Below, one piece after another: positions 1 to 9,395 of a stretch of DNA of 37,921 nucleotides. A model generated the notes under the pieces. It saw only the letters and a program-made list of their open reading frames with translations. It ran no database searches and was not told the DNA's origin. The stretch covers positions 1 to 37,921 of the IMG/VR virus record IMGVR_UViG_3300035663_000042. One strand, written 5' to 3'. The translations under genes were made by a program, and so were the position numbers. Positions within the stretch are counted from its first letter, which is position 1; the number at the start of each line of letters is the position of its first letter. Source of the DNA: a virus.

Positions 1-1489
1 CAAGATAAGCACCCTTCATAAGTTTTGTATTATAATTGATATAATAGTTCTTAGACTGCAAAGTTGTCAACTGAACACGCTTCTGCATATACACAACAAT
101 ATCTGAGGCTGTGATAGACTTTTCACAGTTCTCAATGTAGTATTGTAGTCTTGACTTTTTATACTTTGCTTTGAATGTGTTTAGTTCGTTGTTGCTATAG
201 TTAATAATGGCCTGTCTAACGATTGCCTGGAGTTCTTCTCCGGTCTTAGTTGTTAGAGATGGATTATATGTAACCTTACCCTGAATCATTAAGAACACAT
301 AATCAGGATCTACGATTTCAGGGATGATAGTTAGAACGTTTCTATTCTCAATTAGTGTATTCTTGATGCGTTCTTTCTCAAGATTAGAAAGAGCATAGAA
401 GCCACGTGTCTTTAGTGATAGATAGACTTTGCCATAAACAACAGGATCATTATCTTCACCACCCCAAATAGAGACTGAATCGATATTATCGTAGTCTTTG
501 GTGATTAGTGATTCATAGTCGTTAACAGTTACGGCTCTGTTCTGTGCTGTGTAGTAATATGGCGCACGGAAACGAATCTTATCGATGTCTTCCTTGTCAA
601 CACCACCATATGATGTTTCTACAGTGGTAACAAGAACACTGTCTCTATAATTAGGACCGCCAATAGGATCAGTAAACTTAAACTTTGAAATGTTGTTTGA
701 GACTGCACCAACTGTGTCGAGGTAAGTTGCAATAACAATATTACCGTCTTTTGGTCTATGACCTAGAACACCATCACCGAAGTAGATGGTATACTTGAGT
801 TGATCATCTTCTTCAACAAAGAATACTTTTGAATCACCAGAAATTTCTGTTAGATCAGCAGCAACCTTATATTCGATTGTGGTTGTATTAGATGACGATT
901 CTTGAACAGTAACAACAAGACTATCAGTATCAACATTAGCGGATGGAATCTGAAAGCGTCTTGATGTATTAATCGAGTCAACTAAGAATTGTTGTGTAAC
1001 AACCTGCCCCTGTTTAATGAATACATTGGCAAAGTTAAATGAGCCAGCCGACTTGTGTGCGGTATTTGAATTAATAGTTACGAATGGGAAATTAACACCG
1101 TTCTTATCTTGTCCAACTAGTCTTGTGTATTTGTCTAGTGTGATAACGTTTGTATCACGATCTTCTGTGGTAGATGGTGTTACGACAATGTTAACCTTAG
1201 ATAATGAACCGTGTGCTGAACTAGGAACATAATTGATTAGTTTAGCATGTGAAAGGATATTGTTACGAACCTGTGCAGTATCTAGGAACGATTCATTAGC
1301 AGCCATGTTAAGATAGAAAGAGTTATAATATGTATTGTATGCAAGAACGTCCAATAGAACAGACATACCAGAACCGTCAAAATCGTAGTCAGTGAATGTG
1401 GACTGACTACGAAGAAAGTTTTTTAGATTTTCTTTAATCTTAAAGAAGTCTAGGTCTGCAACTTGGAGTGTGGTATTAGAAGTTGCCAT
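1..1489 (-). CDS. gp6: Baseplate wedge protein gp6-like (3' end outside window)
   Basis: The minus-strand frame is open from an ATG at 1489 to the window edge, about 496 codons, so the C-terminus is missing. The product begins MATSNTTLQVADLDFFKIKE and continues with a segment about a tube or wedge 'DFDGSGMSVLLDVLAYNTYYN', which is characteristic of gp6 from T4-like phages. In T4, gp6 dimers with gp7 form the heterotrimeric wedge that holds the baseplate ring together and drives the hexagon-to-star change. It lies 4 nt downstream of the gp25 gene, the same 25-then-6 order as T4. Function is by family resemblance and gene order. Confidence 0.85.
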   Translation of the reverse strand, partial: MATSNTTLQVADLDFFKIKENLKNFLRSQSTFTDYDFDGSGMSVLLDVLAYNTYYNSFYLNMAANESFLDTAQVRNNILSHAKLINYVPSSAHGSLSKVNIVVTPSTTEDRDTNVITLDKYTRLVGQDKNGVNFPFVTINSNTAHKSAGSFNFANVFIKQGQVVTQQFLVDSINTSRRFQIPSANVDTDSLVVTVQESSSNTTTIEYKVAADLTEISGDSKVFFVEEDDQLKYTIYFGDGVLGHRPKDGNIVIATYLDTVGAVSNNISKFKFTDPIGGPNYRDSVLVTTVETSYGGVDKEDIDKIRFRAPYYYTAQNRAVTVNDYESLITKDYDNIDSVSIWGGEDNDPVVYGKVYLSLKTRGFYALSNLEKERIKNTLIENRNVLTIIPEIVDPDYVFLMIQGKVTYNPSLTTKTGEELQAIVRQAIINYSNNELNTFKAKYKKSRLQYYIENCEKSITASDIVVYMQKRVQLTTLQSKNYYINYNTKLMKGAYL

Positions 1490-1493
1490 ATTA

Positions 1494-1898
1494 TTAACGA
1501 ACCCTTTCTAGGAATATTGTTGTTAGGACTGGCTGCTCACGGTTCTTAATGACATACATCAGATTAACATTGAAACCATTTCTGTCTACATCAAGATCAA
1601 CTTCAACATTTAAAACAGATACTCTTGGTTCAAAGTTATTTATAACGTCTGTCACAGCAGTCTGTAGTTGATTAGCCGTAAACTGATCAGCGTTATTAAA
1701 TAGTGTGTTACGAATATTTGATCCGATATATGATCTGAATGGACGATCATAATAGTTAGTGAAGATCAAGTTTCTGATTGATCTTTTAATAGCATCATCA
1801 CCAGATTTAACAACCACATCACTCGTAGTAGGGTGACGCAGGAAGTCTAAATCTAAATCTGTATAGTCGGGCTGACGATTGATAAATGACTTTGCCAT
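1494..1898 (-). CDS. gp25: Baseplate wedge protein gp25-like
   Basis: This 134-residue protein has the length and features of the gp25/GpW family: an N-terminal 'TDLDLDFLRHP' segment, then 'SIRNLIFTNYYDRPFRSYIGSNI' and an alternating hydrophobic C-terminus. In contractile tails gp25 sits at the wedge core, contacts the sheath and starts sheath assembly. The reading frame starts at ATG 1898 behind an AAAGGA-type ribosome site and is followed directly by gp6. A possible late promoter lies just upstream, over the stop codon of the spike gene. Confidence 0.88.
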   Translation of the reverse strand: MAKSFINRQPDYTDLDLDFLRHPTTSDVVVKSGDDAIKRSIRNLIFTNYYDRPFRSYIGSNIRNTLFNNADQFTANQLQTAVTDVINNFEPRVSVLNVEVDLDVDRNGFNVNLMYVIKNREQPVLTTIFLERVR

Positions 1899-1920
1899 AG
1901 TAGTCCTTTTAGTATTCCTT

Positions 1921-1928
1921 TATTTATG
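1921..1928 (-). promoter_or_regulatory. Possible T4-type late promoter before gp25
   Basis: The minus strand reads CATAAATA, matching the NATAAATA late-promoter consensus of T4-like phages. It overlaps the stop codon of the upstream spike gene and lies about 25 nt before the gp25 start, so a transcript would start in front of gp25. The motif is short and AT-rich, so a chance match is possible. Confidence 0.4.
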
Positions 1929-2835
1929 CCAGTTTACCGATAGACGCTGCATCTGACGAAGCCACTTGTGGATTGGCAGAAGGTGTTGTCGTTGGTGCAC
2001 CAGGCTTTGCAGCATTGCTAGCCGTCTGGGCTCCTTCTTGCATACGAATCTCTGCTGCTTGTATTTTCTTTTGTCCGCTGAAATTCATATGACTATCTGT
2101 TCCGCTAATCTTAACTGCACCAGATGAATTGATATCTAGACTTGCTGATTTAATTAGAGTGCCTTGACTAGACGTTACATCAACTGATCCTGCTCTTGCT
2201 TCCATCTTAACAGTCTTTGCGCTTTGTGCTAATTGTGAATTGGTGAATAGAGATAGTTGTTTCTCTGAGCCAAGATTAAGCGAACCTTTAGAAGAAGCAA
2301 TAGTGGCATCTTCTCCAGCAGCCATAGCATATGACTTAGCAACCTGTCTTGATTCGCTACCAGCAACCTTGGTTGTTCTGTTACCACCAATAGCAACGTC
2401 CATATTGTTGCGAATAACTGCATTATGACTATCTGCGGTAACATTGTAAGCACCGGTGACTGTCATATTAACATCACCATGAACAGTCTTATTATAATCA
2501 CCATACACCATCATTGACCCATGACCTTTAACTGTAAGATCATGTGCACCAGTGACAGTCATTCTATTTTCACCAAAGATAATATCATATTTACCATGAT
2601 GTGCAGTTACTTGAACAGAACCATCTGGTAGAAATTGAAATGCTGATCCGCTTCTATGTTGAATAGTCATACTCTCTGAACCAGGAGTATCATCGACCAT
2701 CATAGGTATATTACCAGAGCGTGTCTTGGTGATTAATTGATTGGGGTACTTACCAGCGTTTTTCTTGGTACGAGGATCTTTCGCTGATGACCACTTTTGT
2801 GGTGTTTCTTTTTTAGGGTTATCGTGTTCTGCCAT
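1924..2835 (-). CDS. Baseplate central spike, beta-helix protein (gp5 C-terminal-like)
   Basis: This 303-residue protein has a charged N-terminus, then about residues 75-265 consist of short repeated strands rich in T, V, G, S and N, such as 'TVKGHGSMMVYGDYNKTVHG'. That pattern is typical of the triple-stranded beta-helix needle of T4 gp5 and VgrG-type spikes. The C-terminal 40 residues are Ala/Pro/Ser-rich and could be a tip or adaptor-binding tail. It follows the OB-fold gene, so the gp5 functions appear split over two proteins. No lysozyme motif is visible here. Confidence 0.7.
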   Translation of the reverse strand: MAEHDNPKKETPQKWSSAKDPRTKKNAGKYPNQLITKTRSGNIPMMVDDTPGSESMTIQHRSGSAFQFLPDGSVQVTAHHGKYDIIFGENRMTVTGAHDLTVKGHGSMMVYGDYNKTVHGDVNMTVTGAYNVTADSHNAVIRNNMDVAIGGNRTTKVAGSESRQVAKSYAMAAGEDATIASSKGSLNLGSEKQLSLFTNSQLAQSAKTVKMEARAGSVDVTSSQGTLIKSASLDINSSGAVKISGTDSHMNFSGQKKIQAAEIRMQEGAQTASNAAKPGAPTTTPSANPQVASSDAASIGKLA

Positions 2836-2844
2836 TATATCCTC

Positions 2845-4161
2845 TTACGACATAAACTTAGAAAGTGGATTGCCACCTTGAATTGTTTGCATAACTATAC
2901 TCTTTAAATCAACATCTTTATTCATGCCTTCCATCAACTGTTTCATTTGTCCTTCAGCATTTGGTGGTAGACGCTTCATCATATCCATTAGATTAGATAT
3001 CTTATCACCAAACATATTCTGTCCGCTGCCAGAGCCAGGATTAGAAGATGGATTGCTAAGATTGTTACTCATATTCTGCTGTGGTGTTGTATTAGAATAT
3101 TCAGTCTGAATATCACCAGTTGCAGTAATAATAGTATTAGCATTACCCCAGACAGTATTTGATGTAATAACTGTATTGGCTAATTTATCTAAGCCAAACA
3201 ATGTTTCATCATGCTGCAAACGATTAAGAACTTCCATCAAATCTGCTAGACAGGTAACCTGACTGAGTAGTTCCGCAGCATTATCTAGATATGTTTCATC
3301 ATGAACACGGAACATTGTGGTAAATGCAGAATGTGTTGAATTTGCATCAAGCCCCTGTGACATTGTAGCAATACTAGTCAAGGCATCTTGCATTTGTGGG
3401 GATAGGTTTTCTTGGATTTGATCCATTCTGTTATAAGAGAGGCTAGTCTGTAACCCTTGTTGACCCTGGGCACCACCTGCTGCACCACCTCCACCCATGT
3501 TACCCATGAGACCTTGAAACATACCACCAAGAGACATGACAGACCCTGGCAAGTTATTCATCATATCCCCTGTTAGGAGATTAGAGAATTGTTGTTTAGC
3601 AGTAGGAACGTTAGTGACTTCGGGTAATTTATAACCAGTTGTTTCGAACATAGAGCCGTGAGAAGGAGTTCCCTTTAGTAGTGAGTGCTTATGCTTCTTA
3701 CCTTTTTCTTTAATCTTTTTGACCTTGGCACCCTTTTCAACGGTCTCCTCGATATCTGGTGGAATATTAACACCAGTCTCACGATCAAATAGTTCTTGAA
3801 AGTATTGAGCACCTAATAGATTCTTACCACCACCTTGGCTGCCCTTGTCATAATTAACAATATCATTAGCCTGACCAAGAATAACACCACCACTCTGTCC
3901 AGGATACTTGAGAAAATATACAAGCGCACCAGGATCCATTACACCTTGAAACGATTGCTGACCTAATGCAGTTGGTGAGTGCATTAATGGTGAGAACGCT
4001 AGATGTTCTTGTTTAACACCTTCTGGGTCCATTGTAGAAGGTAGAATAACTTTTTGATTACCTGAATGATCTTTGGGATGATCACCATCTCCTTGTGGAT
4101 CACCACCAGAAGCGATGACACCTAATTCGATTAAGCCTAGAGGATTATTACTAATGCCCAT
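2845..4161 (-). CDS. Baseplate hub protein with gp5-like OB-fold segment
   Basis: The protein has 438 residues. Residues about 60-105, including 'DPGALVYFLKYPGQSGGVIL', look like the OB-fold of gp5/VgrG proteins, where a short barrel joins hub and spike. Then come a Lys-rich linker (about 145-165), a Gly/Met-rich stretch (about 205-240) and a helical C-terminus. No glycoside hydrolase catalytic motif is seen, unlike T4 gp5. The start codon overlaps the stop of the preceding hub gene (TAATG), which implies coupled translation. Assignment to the hub rests on the OB-like segment and its place between a gp27-like gene and the spike; the C-terminal half is unrecognised. Confidence 0.55.
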   Translation of the reverse strand: MGISNNPLGLIELGVIASGGDPQGDGDHPKDHSGNQKVILPSTMDPEGVKQEHLAFSPLMHSPTALGQQSFQGVMDPGALVYFLKYPGQSGGVILGQANDIVNYDKGSQGGGKNLLGAQYFQELFDRETGVNIPPDIEETVEKGAKVKKIKEKGKKHKHSLLKGTPSHGSMFETTGYKLPEVTNVPTAKQQFSNLLTGDMMNNLPGSVMSLGGMFQGLMGNMGGGGAAGGAQGQQGLQTSLSYNRMDQIQENLSPQMQDALTSIATMSQGLDANSTHSAFTTMFRVHDETYLDNAAELLSQVTCLADLMEVLNRLQHDETLFGLDKLANTVITSNTVWGNANTIITATGDIQTEYSNTTPQQNMSNNLSNPSSNPGSGSGQNMFGDKISNLMDMMKRLPPNAEGQMKQLMEGMNKDVDLKSIVMQTIQGGNPLSKFMS

Positions 4162-5366
4162 TATACTTCACCTCCACCAGCAGTTTGAGCAACGCATTCC
4201 ATATTAGTAACAGAGAAGCCGCCGAGTTTAATATCGTGAACAAGAGCAGCAATAAGATATTTACCGCTACCATATACAAGTTCACCACTTGTTGATTTAG
4301 AATTGATCCATTTTAGTTCTATCATCTTGCCAGCGTGTAAGTCTAGATTGCAGGGAACAGTAATTCTTAGAGCCATCTTGTCTTTATCTAATAGACTCAT
4401 TCTAGCCTGACGCTTTAATAGATGGCTTTCAGTATCTAAGTTACAACTGTTTCTGTCTTCCGCTGTTGACTCATTAGAGAAGCCTTGCTTGTAATTATAC
4501 TGACCGATACCGCAGTCACAATCTTGTGTGCCACCACGTTGTGTAAAGATTTTGTGCACCATATCCATAAAGGCACCACTGTTCTGGTCTTTACCTTTAT
4601 CATCGACACCGTTTAGAATATCTGTTAGATAATCAAAGTCACAGGGGAACGAAAAGTTAATAGCATAGTCATTATTGGCATATCCAGTTTCATTTTCAAT
4701 ATCGACTTGCTGATATTTCTTAATCACACTACCCTGAGTCATTTTCTTTAATGAGGTAAAATAATGCTTACCACCATCTTCGTATGTCATGAAATGCACA
4801 AATGATGGATCATCACCATCTAATGCTACGCTTGCTTGTTGTGCAATTACCTGGTAGGGGTGAATGTTCTCTGCAATATAATCTCTAGCAGGATCAGCAG
4901 AATCAACTTGCTTTTCGTTTGCTTCAACACAATGACCCAATACATGCTCAACAATCTCGGAAGGTCTGGTGCATTTCCATGATTTAGATACAAGACACTT
5001 GGCATCCAACAATAGTGTTTCATCACAGGCATGAATAACAAATTCTTCAGTCTGACCTACGTTTGTTGGCATGAACTTTCTGTCTGCCATTCTATAGACT
5101 TTTTGATTAACGCTTAGTGTAGTATTATTAGATTTGAGAGTGAACTTGATGCCACTATTCTTCCACTGATCAAAGTCTTTACCGGGAGGATTGTATATCA
5201 ATGATTGCAACTTAACCGCAGTCTGTGGACTTTGTGTCGTAAGACTTTCGATCATTAGAATTTCTTTAATCATAACTCCTTCAAGATTTGATGGTGGTCC
5301 ATCGATATCGAATGCCTCGACGCTGACTATACCATGTTCTTGGAGTATATTAAAATTTTCTGCCAT
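4161..5366 (-). CDS. Baseplate hub protein, gp27-like
   Basis: Starting at ATG 5366 gives 401 residues, close to T4 gp27 (391). I prefer this start because it falls 1 nt after the upstream stop codon; a GTG at 5402 would add 12 residues but overlap gp53. The mixed alpha/beta sequence with 'EGVMIKEILMIESLTTQSPQ' near the N-terminus fits a hub ring protein that mimics tail-tube symmetry and carries the spike. Ten or so cysteines in the middle and C-terminal thirds, including CDCGIGQYNYK, are unusual and might bind metal. Identity as gp27 is inferred from size and position. Confidence 0.5.
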   Translation of the reverse strand: MAENFNILQEHGIVSVEAFDIDGPPSNLEGVMIKEILMIESLTTQSPQTAVKLQSLIYNPPGKDFDQWKNSGIKFTLKSNNTTLSVNQKVYRMADRKFMPTNVGQTEEFVIHACDETLLLDAKCLVSKSWKCTRPSEIVEHVLGHCVEANEKQVDSADPARDYIAENIHPYQVIAQQASVALDGDDPSFVHFMTYEDGGKHYFTSLKKMTQGSVIKKYQQVDIENETGYANNDYAINFSFPCDFDYLTDILNGVDDKGKDQNSGAFMDMVHKIFTQRGGTQDCDCGIGQYNYKQGFSNESTAEDRNSCNLDTESHLLKRQARMSLLDKDKMALRITVPCNLDLHAGKMIELKWINSKSTSGELVYGSGKYLIAALVHDIKLGGFSVTNMECVAQTAGGGEV

Positions 5367-5367
5367 G

Positions 5368-6090
5368 TTACTTTGCGAATCTTCTGAATGATGGATATGC
5401 ACCAGTTAGAATGTTAAACTCGTCCATTATCTTAGAGTGATATTCTTTTTTGATTACCTTAATCAAACGTCTATCTTCATTTAGTTGGTGTTCATAGTCA
5501 TATGCATATACAATCTCACCACTAGTGGTAACTGTTATTGTCTTACCTTCGAAGTCAAATGTTTCCACAGATTGAACTGCTGCTAAAGAACCAGGGTCAC
5601 CGAAATGTGGGTTATAATAGTTATAGGGAACATCTAGATTGTTATCAGTAAGTTTAGTACCATTAACTTCGAATCTTGTTTCTGTCACTACATTATCTGG
5701 CTGCAACTCTCTTGTTACTACCATATTGTAGTGATGCACCAATGTTTCTGCGGCCTCGACTGATCCATACTTATCGATCAGATAGGTATTAAATGCGTCA
5801 TAGTTAAGCGGCCACTCAAACTGCGGATCAATGATCTGATTAGCAATAAGAACCATCCAACCAGCACCCGCATCACCATAAACTTTCTCTGCGACAATCT
5901 CTGGTGTTTCACCATCTTCTACTTCAACCACATAATATGAATTGATGTTATTCAATACTTCCCGAATAACACGGACACGAAAGAAGATATTGGTAACAGT
6001 CTCATAATTGGGGTCAAGCAATGAACGTGTAGGATCATACTTGATCTTAGGTAACTTATCGAAATATGAATTGTATGTTAATAATGCCAT
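5368..6090 (-). CDS. gp53: Baseplate wedge protein gp53-like
   Basis: The 240-residue product begins MALLTYNSYFDKLPKIKYD and contains 'YYVVEVEDGETPEIVAEKVYG' and 'GWMVLIANQIIDPQFEWPL'. These are hallmarks of T4 gp53, whose LysM-like domain clamps neighbouring wedges around the hub. The position between gp4 and the gp5-type genes also matches T4. The start at 6090 has only a weak ribosome site and lies 4 nt after the preceding stop codon, suggesting coupled translation. Confidence 0.88.
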   Translation of the reverse strand: MALLTYNSYFDKLPKIKYDPTRSLLDPNYETVTNIFFRVRVIREVLNNINSYYVVEVEDGETPEIVAEKVYGDAGAGWMVLIANQIIDPQFEWPLNYDAFNTYLIDKYGSVEAAETLVHHYNMVVTRELQPDNVVTETRFEVNGTKLTDNNLDVPYNYYNPHFGDPGSLAAVQSVETFDFEGKTITVTTSGEIVYAYDYEHQLNEDRRLIKVIKKEYHSKIMDEFNILTGAYPSFRRFAK

Positions 6091-6094
6091 TGCT

Positions 6095-6619
6095 TTATTG
6101 GTTAAATACCCAATCCTCTACTGGAAGTTGAATTGCCATATTAAATTCGCTGGGATACACCTCAATAAACTTTGATCGAACCTGAGTAAACACGTATCTA
6201 TGCACACAGGGCATTGCTAACTTCTCTAAACTTGAAAATGCTTTAAGCATATCATAATCAATCATAATCTTTGTTTGATCGTCGATGACCGCTTCACTTT
6301 TAAATCGTAGTAGCATCTCTAGCAATGCTGCTCTGCCACCACTGTTTAGATAGTGAAGATTGATTCCTAAGAACCCGTTGCTATATCTTTCAATAGGTAT
6401 ACACATTGGGAACTTGTCATACTTAGGCAGATATGATCTACCAATCGGATTATACTTAAAGAAATACATACGACCTAGCATTGCAGTAGAACGACCACGC
6501 ATGTCATTTGACATAACGATCTTTCTAACTGTCTTTGGGTCTTTTGTTTCGGCTGCTTTCTCAAACAACCACTTCTGCATCTCTGCGGAAGTATATTTCT
6601 TTTTGCCTTCGTCTGCCAT
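6095..6619 (-). CDS. Conserved T4-like phage protein, probably tail or baseplate
   Basis: This 174-residue protein is not one I can name. It contains 'FKYNPIGRSYLPKYDKFPM' followed by 'SNGFLGINLHYL', a pattern I associate with a conserved structural-region protein of T4-like marine and alphaproteobacterial phages. It lies between gp4 and gp53 with 4-nt gaps on both sides and probably acts in virion assembly. There are no signal or membrane segments. The function is open. Confidence 0.6.
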   Translation of the reverse strand: MADEGKKKYTSAEMQKWLFEKAAETKDPKTVRKIVMSNDMRGRSTAMLGRMYFFKYNPIGRSYLPKYDKFPMCIPIERYSNGFLGINLHYLNSGGRAALLEMLLRFKSEAVIDDQTKIMIDYDMLKAFSSLEKLAMPCVHRYVFTQVRSKFIEVYPSEFNMAIQLPVEDWVFNQ

Positions 6620-6623
6620 ATGA

Positions 6624-7079
6624 CTATTTATTCTTCTTATTAAACAGTTCTTTTTCGGTTATCAGTTTAAATTCCCACCCCTTGTGCTGACAATATTTAG
6701 ATGCAGCATCCCACTTGGCTTGATTCACACCATATGTCATAACCTCATTGAGAAACCTTTTAGTTTGTCTCTGTGGCTTCTTAGGTACTTGTGTCTGTGC
6801 AATAGGCTTAACCTCTAGTAGCATCACCTTAACAGAACCATCTGGTGCTCGTGCTTCAACATAAAAGTCAGGGAAATATCTATGAACTTTATTATCAACA
6901 GGAGACACATAAGGTATAATAATCTCCTCAGATGACCAAGATATAACATTAATATTATCATCTAGTGAATCCATTACTCGTTTCTCCCAACCGGAGCGAT
7001 AGACTATATTGTTTGCATCACCACGATACTTGGAGGGGTTCTTCGGTCTGAAAAAACCCTGTTTGAAATTAGTTGCCAT
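6624..7079 (-). CDS. gp4: Head completion protein gp4-like, PD-(D/E)XK nuclease fold
   Basis: The 151-residue product matches gp4 in length and start. E32 (SGWEKRV), D71 (YFPDFYV) and E89-x-K91 (LEVKP) form the acid-acid-ExK signature of the PD-(D/E)XK nuclease fold, like TnsA. In T4, gp4 acts after DNA packaging, together with gp2, to finish the head before tail joining. The gene is the first of the leftward baseplate run and diverges from the plus-strand tube genes, with 48 bp between the two starts. Confidence 0.85.
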   Translation of the reverse strand: MATNFKQGFFRPKNPSKYRGDANNIVYRSGWEKRVMDSLDDNINVISWSSEEIIIPYVSPVDNKVHRYFPDFYVEARAPDGSVKVMLLEVKPIAQTQVPKKPQRQTKRFLNEVMTYGVNQAKWDAASKYCQHKGWEFKLITEKELFNKKNK

Positions 7080-7127
7080 TATATACCTCTGCTAAATATA
7101 TGTAGCATACTTTTATAGAGGAAACAA

Positions 7128-7961
7128 ATGAAATCAACTTGGGCAGATACGTTTAACACAATGTTTGGTGCGGCATCAGATAGTGTATCAGGTGCTATCA
7201 ATAGGGTTACCGATACAGTATCAGCAGCAGCGAGAGATAAAGCCGTTGCGTTTCTTGAAAGTGCTGGTGGTGAGAAACAGTATCCATATGATGAAAATAG
7301 ATTCCCTGAGGATCTTGGTGATGATCAAACGGGACATTATCTAAGAATATCCGTCTATACAGGTGGTGCACAAGCAACAGGTTCTCTCGGACTTAACCCA
7401 CCAAACTATAACGCATATACAGCATATCTGTTTATTCCTGGTGCGGCACCGGGTGAACAAATGCCATTGATCTATGATATGAACCATAACTTTACTGATA
7501 TTAGATTGACAAACATTATCAATGACAGTCTGTTAGGTGTCACCGCTTCACTAGCAACCAGAAGGGCAATTAACCCAATGGTTCAGGTTCTCTATAGAAG
7601 CAGCAATCTAAGACAGTTTGATTTCTCTTTTCTCATGGTACCACGTAACGAGAAAGAGTCACAGTCTATTGAGAATATTGTCAAGAATATTAGAGCATAT
7701 GCAGCACCAGAGTTTTCAGGACCAGCAGTAATCGCACCAGCAGAATTTCATTTCTCAATTTGGAACAAAGACACAAGATATCCTAACACACATATACCAC
7801 TTATTGAAAGATGTGTTATCAGTAAGGTGCAAGCAAACTTTGCACCACCAGGAACATTCTCTACCTTTAGAAATGGTTACCCAGTCTCATGCTTACTCAC
7901 ATTCTCTGCCACTGAAGTCAGACTCATTGACAGAAGAATGATTAAGGATCAAGGTTTCTAA
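7128..7961 (+). CDS. gp48: Baseplate tail-tube cap protein gp48-like
   Basis: This is the first gene of the rightward block and encodes 277 residues. The segment 'AYLFIPGAAPGEQMPLIYDM' and the later 'NPMVQVLYRSSNLRQFDFSFLMVPRNEKESQSI' region, taken as separate motifs, are typical of gp48-type proteins that cap the baseplate hub and seed the tail tube. The N-terminal 50 residues look helical and amphipathic. The ribosome site GAGGAAA is 6 nt before the ATG. The 48-bp divergent gap upstream is AT-rich with a weak CTAAATA late-promoter-like motif; I do not call it firmly. Confidence 0.75.
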   Translation: MKSTWADTFNTMFGAASDSVSGAINRVTDTVSAAARDKAVAFLESAGGEKQYPYDENRFPEDLGDDQTGHYLRISVYTGGAQATGSLGLNPPNYNAYTAYLFIPGAAPGEQMPLIYDMNHNFTDIRLTNIINDSLLGVTASLATRRAINPMVQVLYRSSNLRQFDFSFLMVPRNEKESQSIENIVKNIRAYAAPEFSGPAVIAPAEFHFSIWNKDTRYPNTHIPLIERCVISKVQANFAPPGTFSTFRNGYPVSCLLTFSATEVRLIDRRMIKDQGF

Positions 7962-7963
7962 TA

Positions 7964-8623
7964 ATGGCATCTTTTACCATAGAAAATCCACCTACAAATA
8001 CTACAATGCTGGACTTCAATGCAGCAATTAATGATCTAGGTGCACCTGCTAAGAACTGTCGATTTGCTATTCAGATATTACCTTCGGGTTTAGGTCCGAA
8101 TGGTCACTTCTTATATAAACTTGGCTATACAAGTATGCTCAAGGACCTCACCTATCTATGTGAAGCGGTAGAGTTTCCTGGTCGTGGCTTCGAGTTCATC
8201 GAATCAAGATATTATGGTCCTTCACAGTTTCTACCATACAACTCAAAGTATAACAACGAGTTTTCTGTTTCAATCCTAACTAGACAAAAAGCATATGAAA
8301 GACAAATGTTTGATGACTGGTTGGAAGTTATTAACCCAACAAACACATTCGACTTTAACTACACAGATGTTTATTATGCCACGATTAGAGTATTTCAATT
8401 AGCAGAAATATCAAATGGTGAAAAGTCACCAACAAGAGGTAAGGCATCATATCTCTGGGAACTTAAACAAGCATGGCCATTTCAGGTTAATCCACAGCAG
8501 GTTACCTGGGCTGATAATGACGTTCTAAGATTGAATATCACATTCACATATAGATACTGGAGTAGACCAGGAAGAGATGCTATACCTGGAGGTTCACCAA
8601 TACCTTTGAGTCCAGCAACATAA
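7964..8623 (+). CDS. gp54: Tail-tube initiator, gp54-like with tube fold
   Basis: The 219-residue protein resembles tail-tube-fold proteins: 'CRFAIQILPSG' opens the barrel, 'YLCEAVEFPGRGFE' is the typical buried loop, and 'YYGPSQFLPYNSKYNNEFS' follows. In T4, gp54 with gp48 forms the platform on which gp19 polymerises. It starts 2 nt after gp48, as expected for a co-assembled partner. It could instead be a minor tube protein; the main gp19 gene is not in the window. Confidence 0.65.
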   Translation: MASFTIENPPTNTTMLDFNAAINDLGAPAKNCRFAIQILPSGLGPNGHFLYKLGYTSMLKDLTYLCEAVEFPGRGFEFIESRYYGPSQFLPYNSKYNNEFSVSILTRQKAYERQMFDDWLEVINPTNTFDFNYTDVYYATIRVFQLAEISNGEKSPTRGKASYLWELKQAWPFQVNPQQVTWADNDVLRLNITFTYRYWSRPGRDAIPGGSPIPLSPAT

Positions 8624-8634
8624 TGGAGTAAATA

Positions 8635-9393
8635 ATGTCTTTGCCTATTGAAACGAGCAACAAACCGTTGCCCAAAATTGATGTGCCAGTTTATACAGTA
8701 AAGATACCATCGAGTCAGAAAACTATTAAGGTCAGACCATTCAACGTTAAAGAAGAAAAACTTCTACTAATGGCAGCAGAGTCTAATAGTGGTGAGGAGA
8801 TTGTTAGCACGGTTAAGCAAGTGATCAATAACTGTATCGTGAGTGGAACTTTTGATGTAGATAAAGCACCATTCTTTGATATCGATTTTTTGTTTATCTT
8901 TCTACGTGCTAAGTCTATCGGTGAGTCAGTTGAGATTAATCTTACCTGCCACAATATATTGAATGATGAAGAAGGAAGAGTTTGTGGTCATACATTCAAG
9001 ACCAATATGGACATTTCTAATAACGAGATTATCTATAATGATGAAGTAAAAGATGATGTCAAACTAGATAAGACCAGTGGTGTCATGATGAAATATCCAA
9101 ACTATGCACTGATTAAGCAGTTGGATGACACTCCGGACAATGAGAAGAAAACCAAAATTATCATGAACTCTATTGAACACATATATGATAAAAAGGGTGT
9201 GTATTCTGCTAAAGACTATTCATCTAAGGAACTTAAAGATTTCATTGAGGGGCTAACAGAAGAAAACTATAAGAAACTGGAATACTATATCGACAACTTC
9301 CCTTCTTTCTTAGTTAAGATCGAAGCAGACTGCCCTAAATGTGGCTTTCATCATGTTGTGAGGTATGCAGATTTCCTAGATTTTTTTCAGTAA
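8635..9393 (+). CDS. gp26: Baseplate hub assembly protein, gp26-like
   Basis: This 252-residue protein belongs to the T4 gp26/baseplate hub assembly family by layout. An N-terminal region gives way to 'FDIDFLFIFLRAKSIGES', a pattern seen in this family. Two cysteine clusters, C..C-G-H near the middle and C-P-K-C-G-F-H-H at the C-terminus, could pair as a zinc ribbon. It is followed by the gp51-like gene, the same order as T4 26-51. It acts transiently in hub assembly rather than as a major virion protein (family knowledge). Confidence 0.75.
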   Translation: MSLPIETSNKPLPKIDVPVYTVKIPSSQKTIKVRPFNVKEEKLLLMAAESNSGEEIVSTVKQVINNCIVSGTFDVDKAPFFDIDFLFIFLRAKSIGESVEINLTCHNILNDEEGRVCGHTFKTNMDISNNEIIYNDEVKDDVKLDKTSGVMMKYPNYALIKQLDDTPDNEKKTKIIMNSIEHIYDKKGVYSAKDYSSKELKDFIEGLTEENYKKLEYYIDNFPSFLVKIEADCPKCGFHHVVRYADFLDFFQ

Positions 9394-9395
9394 TA

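Noticed and set aside
1017-1232. Plus-strand frame opposite gp6
   Set aside because: It is antisense to a clear gp6 coding region and has no ribosome site or recognisable product.
6625-6632. AATAAATA as a late promoter before the 174-aa gene
   Set aside because: It is only 5 nt before the start codon, so a transcript would begin inside the gene.
7080-7127. Late promoter for gp48 in the divergent gap (CTAAATA)
   Set aside because: Only a partial match to the consensus in an AT-rich stretch; kept out of the feature list.
9339-9395. N-terminal extension of the gp51-like protein
   Set aside because: It lies entirely within the gp26-like coding sequence in another frame and has no ribosome site.
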